From: Pseudomonadota bacterium
GTDB taxonomy: Bacteria > Pseudomonadota > Alphaproteobacteria > Rhizobiales > Hyphomicrobiaceae
DNA: 49,766 nucleotides
NCBI GenBank assembly: GCA_023412745.1
Contig: JAEZBZ010000131.1
Coordinates: 1-49,766 of the forward strand
Direction: 5' to 3'
Each line of letters begins with the position of its first letter. Position 1 is the stretch's first letter. A program made the position numbers and the translations under genes. The notes under the pieces are model-generated. The model saw only the letters and a program-made list of their open reading frames with translations, did no database searches and was not told the origin of the DNA. Below are positions 43,268-49,766 of this stretch, in pieces.

Positions 43268-43302
43268 CACCCTGCCGGCGCCATAGGGCAACCGACAGGG
43301 TG
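43268..43302 (-). repeat. Stem-loop downstream of the P-type ATPase gene
   Basis: CACCCTG (43268-43274) pairs with CAGGGTG (43296-43302), and a further CGG/CCG pair lies inside past one mismatch. It lies 14 bases after the ATPase stop and may end the leftward operon. Confidence 0.5.
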
Positions 43303-43315
43303 GTCCCGCTGCCTG

Positions 43316-46048
43316 CTAGCTATAAACTTTCAGCACGCCCAGCCGCCGCATCAGGTTCTTTTCGATCTCGAGGATCAGCATGACGACGAGGCCGATGGCC
43401 ACGATCAGCACGCCGTCGAACAGTCTAACCGGCCGTGTCGCGAACAGCGTATGCATGACAGGCAGGTAGGTGAAGGCGAGCTGCGCCAGGACCACCGCGC
43501 CGACGGCGATCAGCACCGGCGGTGTCCCCAACGCGCCCTGCCAGGTGAACGACGTCATGTGCAAGTAGCGGACATTGAACAGGTAGAAGATCTCCAGCAC
43601 GATGATGGTATTGACCACCATGGTGCGTGCGGTGTCGATGTCGTAGCCGCGGTCGAGTGCGTAGAAGAAAATGAATAGCGCCCCGGCAACGAACAGTAGC
43701 GAGACGAAAATCACGCGCCAGAGGAGAAATGGCGTAAGAAGACCAGCGGTCGCCGAGCGAGGTGGGCGGCGCATCACGTTCGGCTCCGACGGCTCGAAGG
43801 CCAGCACGAGTCCCAGCGTGATGGTGAGGATCATGTTGATCCAGAGGATTTGCGCGGGCGTCATCGGCAGCGTGAACCCGACGAGAATCGCCAGGATGAC
43901 CGTCAGCGCCTCGCCGCCGTTGGTCGGGAGCGTCCAGGCCGTCACCTTCTGGATATTGTCATATACTGTCCGCCCCTCGTGCACGGCGGCGACGATCGAC
44001 GCGAAATTGTCGTCGAGCAGCACCATCTGCGAGGCTTCCTTCGCCGCCTCCGTGCCCTTGTTGCCCATTGCAATGCCGACGTCGGCCTGTTTCAGCGATG
44101 GCGCATCGTTGACGCCGTCGCCGGTCATCGCGACGATCTGGTCGTTCGCCTGTAGCGCGCGCACGATGCGCAGCTTGTGCTCAGGGCTCGTGCGCGCGAA
44201 CACGGACGTATGCGTGACGACATCCTGCAGTACGTCATCGGAGAGCTGATCGACATCGGCGCCGGTCAGCACTTGCGGATCGTCACTGAGGCCGAGTTGT
44301 CGCGCGATCGCGGCGGCGGTGGCGCCATGGTCACCGGTGATCATCTTCACCGAGATACCGGCGGTGCGGCACTCGGCAATGGCGGCCATCGCTTCTTCGC
44401 GGGGCGGATCCATGAACCCGACGATGCCGAGGAAGACCAGGCCCTGCTCGACGTCATCGAACGACAGGCGCGTCGTCGCGCCGGAGGCGGGCTTCATCGC
44501 GAAGCCCAATACGCGTTCACCCTCGGCGGCTGCAGCGGCAATGCGCGATGCCCAGTATGCCGGATCGAGCGGCGTGCCGCCTTGCCCGTCGGCCTGCGTC
44601 GTGCACATGTCCAGCACGCGTTCCGGCGCGCCTTTCACCAGGATGATGCCGTCGCCATTTGGGGCGTTGTGCAGCGTCGCCATGAAGCGATGCTGAGCGT
44701 CGAACGGGATTTCGTCGAGGCGCGGCCACTCGGTTCGCGCCGTCTCGGGGACGAGCCCTGCCTTGGTGGCGAGCGCCACCAGAGCGCCCTCCATCGGGTC
44801 GCCGTTGACGGTCCAGGCATCGTCGAACTGCTGAAGCTGCGCGTCGTTGCACAGCAGGCCAGCGCGCGCCAGCAGCATGACCGTCTCGCGTCCGGCCTCG
44901 GTATCGACTTCCGCTGACAGGGTCAGGACGCCGTCCGGCCCATAGCCCGCGCCGCTGGCGCGTGCTTCGCCGAGCGCGACATTGATGCGCTGCGCCGTCA
45001 TTTCGTTGCGGGTCAGCGTGCCGGTTTTGTCGGAACAGATGACAGATGTTGCGCCGAGCGTTTCGACCGCAGGCAGCCGGCGGATCACCGCAGAGCGCGC
45101 GGCCATGCGGCGGACACCGATGGCGAGCGTAATGGTGATGACCGCAGGCAGGCCTTCCGGCACGACGCCGACGGCTAGCGCGATCACGGCAATCAGCGCT
45201 TCTGTCCAGTCGAAGTTGCGCGCCAGCACCGCGAACGCGAACAGCAGCACCGCGCCGCCCATGGCGATCCACGCAAACCGGCGGCCGAATGCATTGATCT
45301 GACGCAGAAGTGGCGTTGTCAGCTCTTCGACCTGGCCCAGCAGCGCGCTGATGCGGCCGATTTCGGTGTTGATTCCGGTGGCGACCACGATGCCGGTGCC
45401 TTGTCCCGCCGCGACCATGGTGCCGGAAAAAGCCATGCAACTCCGGTCGCCAAGGGCGGCGTTGGCGGGGGCCGGATCTTCGCCCTTTTCCGCGGCAACG
45501 GATTCGCCGGTCAAAATGGCTTCTTCGATCAGCAGGCCGCGCGCTTTGAGCAATCGCAGATCAGCCGGAACGCGATCGCCGGCTTCGATCACCACGATAT
45601 CGCCCGGTACGATCTCGCTGGCCGGAACAGCGTGGCGCTGGCCGTCGCGTAGCACGTTGGCGCGCGGCGCGATGATGTTGCGGATGGCGGCGAGCGCGTT
45701 TTCCGCCTTGCCTTCCTGCACGAAGCCAACGATGGCGTTGACCAGAACCACGACAACAATGACGAAGGCGTCGATCACGTGGCCGAGCGTCCACGCTGCG
45801 AAGGCGCCGGCGAGCAGGAAATAGATCAGCGCATTGTTGAACTGTGAGAGGAGACGGAGCAGCGGATGGCGCGGGGGAGGTGCGGGAAGTTCGTTACGGC
45901 CATGGGTCTGGAGCCGCTTTGCTGCGTCGTCGGCGTTTAAACCTTCCGGGCGCGTCGCCAGGCGTCCGAGGGCGTCGGCCGCCACCAGCGTGTGATAGGC
46001 GACGTGTTCGGTATCGGCTTGCTGCCGCTCGATCGTAACGTCGTGCAT
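43316..46048 (-). CDS. Cation-transporting P-type ATPase (PEGLP type, calcium/sodium-pump-like)
   Basis: This is a 910-residue P-type ATPase. Landmarks are an N-terminal cation-ATPase domain, TGES at 180-183, the membrane motif PEGLP at 297-301 (typical of Ca2+/Na+ pumps rather than heavy-metal pumps), phosphorylation site DKTGTLT with Asp340, the nucleotide-binding loop, MTGDGVNDAPSLKQADVGIAMG hinge, and four to six C-terminal membrane helices. No heavy-metal-binding domain is visible. It is the last gene of a leftward operon, about 170 bases after the FabI-like remnant. Substrate may be Ca2+ or Mg2+/Na+; unclear. Confidence 0.93.
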   Translation of the reverse strand: MHDVTIERQQADTEHVAYHTLVAADALGRLATRPEGLNADDAAKRLQTHGRNELPAPPPRHPLLRLLSQFNNALIYFLLAGAFAAWTLGHVIDAFVIVVVVLVNAIVGFVQEGKAENALAAIRNIIAPRANVLRDGQRHAVPASEIVPGDIVVIEAGDRVPADLRLLKARGLLIEEAILTGESVAAEKGEDPAPANAALGDRSCMAFSGTMVAAGQGTGIVVATGINTEIGRISALLGQVEELTTPLLRQINAFGRRFAWIAMGGAVLLFAFAVLARNFDWTEALIAVIALAVGVVPEGLPAVITITLAIGVRRMAARSAVIRRLPAVETLGATSVICSDKTGTLTRNEMTAQRINVALGEARASGAGYGPDGVLTLSAEVDTEAGRETVMLLARAGLLCNDAQLQQFDDAWTVNGDPMEGALVALATKAGLVPETARTEWPRLDEIPFDAQHRFMATLHNAPNGDGIILVKGAPERVLDMCTTQADGQGGTPLDPAYWASRIAAAAAEGERVLGFAMKPASGATTRLSFDDVEQGLVFLGIVGFMDPPREEAMAAIAECRTAGISVKMITGDHGATAAAIARQLGLSDDPQVLTGADVDQLSDDVLQDVVTHTSVFARTSPEHKLRIVRALQANDQIVAMTGDGVNDAPSLKQADVGIAMGNKGTEAAKEASQMVLLDDNFASIVAAVHEGRTVYDNIQKVTAWTLPTNGGEALTVILAILVGFTLPMTPAQILWINMILTITLGLVLAFEPSEPNVMRRPPRSATAGLLTPFLLWRVIFVSLLFVAGALFIFFYALDRGYDIDTARTMVVNTIIVLEIFYLFNVRYLHMTSFTWQGALGTPPVLIAVGAVVLAQLAFTYLPVMHTLFATRPVRLFDGVLIVAIGLVVMLILEIEKNLMRRLGVLKVYS

Positions 46049-46221
46049 TTCCGCTGAAACGACCTCTCTGGGTTATGTCGGCTGGTGCTACTGGGCCTGC
46101 GGTCGCCGCGCATGTCGTCCCGTAGCTCGGCCACTTCATCATCCACCGCCCGCGATCGCATTGACGATGGTCAACCGAAATCCGTTTCCGTCGGATTGCG
46201 AGCTTGTCGAACGCACGCGGC

Positions 46222-46638
46222 TCAGGCCACGGTGTGGGAGCCGTTGTCCGCGTATACTACGAATCCGGTCAACGGCGCGGCGGCATCGCTGACCAGGATC
46301 GCGGCGACGCGGCCGATCTCCTCTATTGTTGCGAGGCGGCTGGCCGGCATGCGTGCGCGCACTTGATCGAGCTGCTCGTCGAAACGGTCGATGCCGGATG
46401 CGGCGCGCGTCTTCAGCGGGCCCGTCAAAATAGCGTGTGCACGGATTTTCTTGTCCGCGAGATCGGTCGCGATGTCGCGTACGCTCGAATCCAGCGCCGC
46501 TTTCACCTGCCCCATCAGATTGTAGTTTTCGACCACGCGATCCTCGCGATAGAAATTACCTTGAGCAGACAACCGCCGTCGGACATCAGCGGCGGCGACC
46601 AGGCCCCGTTTTCCTGAGAGATCGACGATCGTTGTCAT
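46222..46638 (-). pseudogene. FabI-like enoyl-ACP reductase remnant with large internal deletion
   Basis: The 138-residue product begins MTTIVDLSGKRGLV, as in FabI-type enoyl-ACP reductases, then jumps to ENYNLMGQVKAAL, which holds the catalytic Tyr-X6-Lys pair, and continues through TGPLKTRAASGIDRFDEQL to a normal C-terminal end. The expected NAD-binding core between them, about 110-120 residues, is missing, so the enzyme could not bind cofactor. The frame is intact. Start ATG 46638 has GGAGAG upstream; the ORF also overlaps the acetate kinase stop. A full-length FabI usually sits here in related operons. It is either decayed, an assembly collapse, or a shortened protein with another role. 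Confidence 0.7.
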
Positions 46639-46640
46639 GG

Positions 46641-47822
46641 TCAATCTCTCCTGTTCAGGATCGCGAGCGTCTCATCGGCAATGACCTGCTCTTCGTCAGC
46701 AGGAATGATGCAGACGGCGACGCGGCTCGCCGGGCAGTCGATCCGCGATGCATTGGCGGCGTTCGCCTCGGGTGCGAGTTCAACACCGAGCCAGGCCAGC
46801 CGTTCGCAGATGCCGGCGCGGATTTCGGGCTGGTTCTCGCCGACACCGGCGGTGAACACGATCGCGTCGAGACCGCCGAGCGTCGCGACCAGGCGCGCGA
46901 TCTCGCCGGCCGTGCGCAACGTGAACAGATCGATCGCTTCCTTCGCTTCGGGACGCGGATCGGCGAGCAGCTTGCGGCTGTCGGCGCTGATACCGGAAAC
47001 ACCGAGGAGGCCGGATTGGTGGTAAAGCATATGCTCGATTTTGGCGGGAGATTCACCTGCCGCGAGCAGATACAGCAGCACGCCGGGATCGAGCGCGCCG
47101 CAGCGCGTTGCCATCGGTATGCCGTCGAGCGTCGAGAAGCCCATGCTGGTATCGCGACTCAGCCCGCCCACCATCGCGCACAGGCTCGCGCCACTGCCAA
47201 GATGTGCTGCGATCACCCGGCCTTTCGCGAGATCAGCTGAGTGCTCTTGAAGCGCATTGGCGATGTGCTTGTACGACAGGCCGTGAAAACCATAGCGCTT
47301 GACGCCCTCGTGATACAGCGCGCGCGGGAGGGCGAAGCGCGATACCACCTCGGGATTAGTGCGGTGAAATGCGGTGTCGAACGAGGCCGTCTGCAGCAGA
47401 TCCTCGCGGACATGCTGTACGGCATAGATCAGGCGCAAGCTTTGCGGCTGGTGCAGCGGGGCCAATGGGGTAAGCTCTTCGATGGCCGTGATTGCGGCAT
47501 CGTCCAGCACGGTTGGGCCGCTGAACAGTCCGCCGCCGTGGACGACGCGATGTCCGATGGCGATGACGCGGTTCATATCGTAGCGCTTGGCCAGCCAAGC
47601 GAAGGTCTCGGACAGGACGGCGCTGAGATTTTCGTCGGACCGGGCTGCCAGTTCGACGTCAACAGTGTCAGAAGCATCGGACACGCGAAGTCCAAGCGGC
47701 TTCTTCTGGAAATCGATGGTGCCCTTGGCCTGACGCACGGCCTTCCCCCGCTGGATCGCGAATACGCCGATTTTCACCGTCGACGAGCCTGCGTTGAACG
47801 TCAGCAGAATATCGTGACTCAT
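46641..47822 (-). CDS. ackA: Acetate kinase (acetate/propionate family kinase)
   Basis: This is a 393-residue acetate kinase (EC 2.7.2.1), which interconverts acetyl phosphate and acetate with ATP. Motifs present are the N-terminal NAGSSTVK, GHRVVHGG, the catalytic aspartate in FDTAFH, the arginine motif DTSMGFSTLDGIPMATRCG, and the C-terminal TAGVGENQPEIR. Length is normal. Its start overlaps the phosphate acetyltransferase stop (ATGA), so both are translated together. With pta it makes ATP from acetyl-CoA overflow or feeds acetate in. Confidence 0.95.
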   Translation of the reverse strand: MSHDILLTFNAGSSTVKIGVFAIQRGKAVRQAKGTIDFQKKPLGLRVSDASDTVDVELAARSDENLSAVLSETFAWLAKRYDMNRVIAIGHRVVHGGGLFSGPTVLDDAAITAIEELTPLAPLHQPQSLRLIYAVQHVREDLLQTASFDTAFHRTNPEVVSRFALPRALYHEGVKRYGFHGLSYKHIANALQEHSADLAKGRVIAAHLGSGASLCAMVGGLSRDTSMGFSTLDGIPMATRCGALDPGVLLYLLAAGESPAKIEHMLYHQSGLLGVSGISADSRKLLADPRPEAKEAIDLFTLRTAGEIARLVATLGGLDAIVFTAGVGENQPEIRAGICERLAWLGVELAPEANAANASRIDCPASRVAVCIIPADEEQVIADETLAILNRRD

Positions 47823-49231
47823 TGGGCGGGCAGTCCCTTCGGCGGTTGCAGGGCAGCGACGAGTTTGGCCAGGGCGGCCGATGCGATGCGCGCCGAAAGT
47901 GGATCGGCGCGGCTGGTCAGCACGATGGGCACGCGGGCGCCGAGGACGAGGCCAGCCGCAGTCGCGCCGGCGAAATAGATGAGCTGTTTGGCCAGCATGT
48001 TGCCGGCTTCCAGATCCGGCACCAGCAGTATGTCCGCCTGTCCGGCGACCGGCGAAACAATACCCTTGGTGCGTGCGGCATCGGCGTTGATGGCGTTGTC
48101 GAAAGCCAGCGGACCATCGACCAGCGCACCTGTAATCTGACCACGCGCTGCCATGACGGTGAGCGCGGCGGCATCCAGGGTCGCGGGCATCTTCGGGTTC
48201 ACGGTCTCCACGGCGGCGAGCACGGCGACGCGCGGTTCCGCCAAGCCCAGCGTATGCAGCAGATCAACCGCGTTCTGACAGATGTCGCGCTTTTGCTCCA
48301 GCGTCGGCTGGATGTTGATGGCGGCGTCGGTGACGATGAGCGGTTTAGGGTAGGCTGGAATATCCATCGCGTAGACGTGGCTGAGGCGACGCTCGGTGCG
48401 CAGGCCAGATGCGCTGGACAGTACCGCGCTAAGCAATTCGTCGGTGTGCAGGCTACCTTTGACGAGGACGGCGACCTTGCCCGCCGTCGCGAACTCGACC
48501 GCGCGCGCTGCCGCCGCATGGCTGTGCGGCACGTGTTCGATGATGAAGCCGTCGAGCGAAACCTGCGCCTGTTCGGCGGCTGCGCGAATTTTGACTTCCG
48601 GCCCGATCAGGATCGGATCGAGCAGGCCTTCATCGCGAACCTCGACCGCGCCCTGGATCGCTGCGACCGAGCAGGGATGCACGATCGCGGCTTTCACTGG
48701 CGACAGATCGCGCGCCTTGTTGACGAAGCTCTGGTAGCGATCTTGCCGGCGCAGCGTCACGTCGGGCAGGCGGGTGCGAGGCCATTCGACCTTATGATCG
48801 GGCGCGATCACCTTGGCGATGCCGCGCAGCACCTGGTCGCCCTGGTTGTTGGTGCAGACGGTTTCGAGCAGCACGATGCGATTTTGCGGCATCTTCTCTT
48901 TAACCGTCACCGTAGCTGTGATCGTATCGCCGGGGCTAACCGGCTTCAGGAAATCGAGTTCCTGGCTAAGATAGATGGTTCCGGGGCCGGGCAGTTTGGT
49001 TCCGAGAACGGCTGAAACCAGCGCGCCGGTCCACATGCCGTGGGCGACAATGTGCCCGAACATGTTGGTAGCCGCGAACGCCGCATCGAGATGCGCCGGG
49101 TTGATATCTCCGGACACGGCCGCGAACAGATCGATATCGTCCCGGCCGACGATGCGAACGATCGATGCCGAGTCGCCAATCTGCAGTTCGCTATACGTCT
49201 GGTTGGTCAGCAACTCGTTCACGTGACTCAC
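47819..49231 (-). CDS. pta: Bifunctional MaoC-like/phosphate acetyltransferase
   Basis: This is a 470-residue two-domain protein. Residues 1-150 form a hot-dog MaoC-like domain (IVRIVGRDDIDLFAAVSGDINPAH, HGMWTGALVSAVLG), usually an enoyl-CoA hydratase. Residues about 160-470 form the phosphate acetyl/butyryltransferase domain, with the C-terminal substrate region GATAAGLVLGARVPIVLTSRADP. The fusion is common in Hyphomicrobiales operons for acetyl-phosphate and PHB metabolism. The start is GTG at 49231, overlapping the PHA synthase stop (GTGA). It produces acetyl phosphate from acetyl-CoA for acetate kinase. Confidence 0.92.
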   Translation of the reverse strand: MSHVNELLTNQTYSELQIGDSASIVRIVGRDDIDLFAAVSGDINPAHLDAAFAATNMFGHIVAHGMWTGALVSAVLGTKLPGPGTIYLSQELDFLKPVSPGDTITATVTVKEKMPQNRIVLLETVCTNNQGDQVLRGIAKVIAPDHKVEWPRTRLPDVTLRRQDRYQSFVNKARDLSPVKAAIVHPCSVAAIQGAVEVRDEGLLDPILIGPEVKIRAAAEQAQVSLDGFIIEHVPHSHAAAARAVEFATAGKVAVLVKGSLHTDELLSAVLSSASGLRTERRLSHVYAMDIPAYPKPLIVTDAAINIQPTLEQKRDICQNAVDLLHTLGLAEPRVAVLAAVETVNPKMPATLDAAALTVMAARGQITGALVDGPLAFDNAINADAARTKGIVSPVAGQADILLVPDLEAGNMLAKQLIYFAGATAAGLVLGARVPIVLTSRADPLSARIASAALAKLVAALQPPKGLPAQ

Positions 49232-49766
49232 CTCTGGAAAACGTACGTACCGGGCGCATCTTCGCCGGGAAGAATGCCCTTATCGGGCGCGCCCATCGCT
49301 GGCGGCTGGACGCGATTATTCGCGGAACGCTCCGCGAGCCACGAGGTCCACGGTTCCCACCATGATCCCTGTCTGCGCTCTGCTTCTGATAACCACTCCT
49401 CTGGGCTCAAGCAAAGATCATCGTGGCCCTTGTGCGCTATGCGGAAGCTGCGGCGCGCGCGCCCGGGTTCGCTGACTATACCTGCGTTATGCCCGCCACT
49501 GGTGAGAATGAAGGTGAGATCGGTGTCGGTGAGGGCGTGGATCTTGAAGACGGAGCGCCATGGCGCGACGTGATCCCGTTCAGTGCCGACGACAAACATC
49601 GGCGCGCGGATATTCTGCAGAGCCGCCGGGCGACCATCGACCATGAAGCGTCCGGCCGCCAGCTCGTTGTCGAGATACAGCCGCTGCAGATACTCGGCAT
49701 GCATCCTGTAGGGCATGCGTGTCGCGTCTGCGTTCCAGGCCATCAGGTCGATCATGGGCATACGTT
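49228..49766 (-). CDS. phaC: Poly(3-hydroxyalkanoate) synthase (PhaC-like), C-terminal part, truncated by window end
   Basis: This is the C-terminal ~178 residues of a polyhydroxyalkanoate polymerase of the alpha/beta-hydrolase fold. Sequence features include RMPMIDLMAWNADATRMPYRMHAEYL, the catalytic aspartate in GTERDHVAPW and the catalytic histidine in GGHNAGIV, followed by a conserved W-rich end (GSWWEPWTSWLAERS). The frame stays open through the window edge, so the true start lies beyond. It is the first visible gene of the leftward pta-ackA operon. PhaC joins 3-hydroxyacyl-CoA into storage polymer in cytoplasmic granules. Confidence 0.85.
   Translation of the reverse strand, partial: RMPMIDLMAWNADATRMPYRMHAEYLQRLYLDNELAAGRFMVDGRPAALQNIRAPMFVVGTERDHVAPWRSVFKIHALTDTDLTFILTSGGHNAGIVSEPGRARRSFRIAHKGHDDLCLSPEEWLSEAERRQGSWWEPWTSWLAERSANNRVQPPAMGAPDKGILPGEDAPGTYVFQR

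Noticed and set aside
46049..46221. A possible small gene upstream of the P-type ATPase
   Set aside because: The frames here have no ribosome site and no recognisable sequence. I see only a gap between the FabI remnant and the ATPase.
47822..49015. A 397-residue open frame on the + strand opposite the phosphate acetyltransferase gene
   Set aside because: It is antisense to a gene with clear MaoC and PTA domains and has no motifs of its own.
1..49766. tRNA, rRNA, CRISPR, transposase or prophage content
   Set aside because: I scanned intergenic spaces and gene products and saw no cloverleaf-like sequence ending in CCA, no repeat-spacer pattern, and no integrase or transposase motif.

Overview
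The window looks like a chromosomal stretch from a GC-rich alphaproteobacterium, most likely a Hyphomicrobiales (Rhizobiales) soil or plant-associated organism. Evidence is the GC-rich codon usage, an EcfG-type general-stress promoter (GGAAC-N17-CGTT), the phaC-pta-ack-fabI gene order, many periplasmic-binding-protein transporters, and conserved small proteins that I recall from that order. I saw no tRNA, rRNA, CRISPR array, transposase or phage gene.

Region A (1-4.7 kb): a taurine/nitrate-type ABC importer (permease, ATPase, Tat-exported binding protein) runs leftward into a truncated GMC oxidoreductase. Divergent from it are a HutC-type GntR regulator and a translationally coupled mandelate-racemase-family enzyme. 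The shared 108 bp divergent region carries a GTnTAnAC operator. Region B (4.9-10.9 kb): an orphan methyltransferase with an N-terminal four-cysteine motif, a frameshifted small secreted protein, and an RND efflux permease plus adaptor. The permease is broken by two compensating single-base indels and carries a 36 bp in-frame tandem duplication, so this is either a decaying segment or one with sequence errors.

Region C (11-33.6 kb): a large catabolic supercluster. It has a TPP enzyme whose GDG motif reads GAG, three NAD-dependent epimerase/dehydratases, a ribose-type ABC importer, an IclR regulator, an aldehyde dehydrogenase, a TIM-barrel isomerase, two fumarate-reductase-like flavoproteins, a small cupin, an SDR, mannonate dehydratase (UxuA), a TRAP importer, a GntR/FCD regulator and an RraA-like aldolase. 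An IclR-linked 15 bp motif occurs before three transcription units, and a perfect 18 bp palindrome sits between the TRAP operon and its GntR gene. The set reads as uptake and oxidation of sugar acids (uronates or related polyhydroxy acids); the substrate of the ABC half is unknown.

Region D (33.6-43.1 kb): a DAO-family oxidase, a DUF2171 stress protein with an EcfG promoter, a bicupin oxalate decarboxylase, Dps, a chloroperoxidase-type hydrolase, a basic conserved hypothetical protein, a LysR regulator divergent from pirin and an isochorismatase-fold hydrolase, and an ankyrin-repeat protein. Several of these are stress-related. Region E (43.3-49.8 kb): a leftward operon of PHA synthase (cut by the window end), bifunctional MaoC/phosphate acetyltransferase, acetate kinase, a deleted FabI remnant and a P-type cation ATPase. 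It links polyhydroxybutyrate/acetyl-phosphate metabolism with ion transport.
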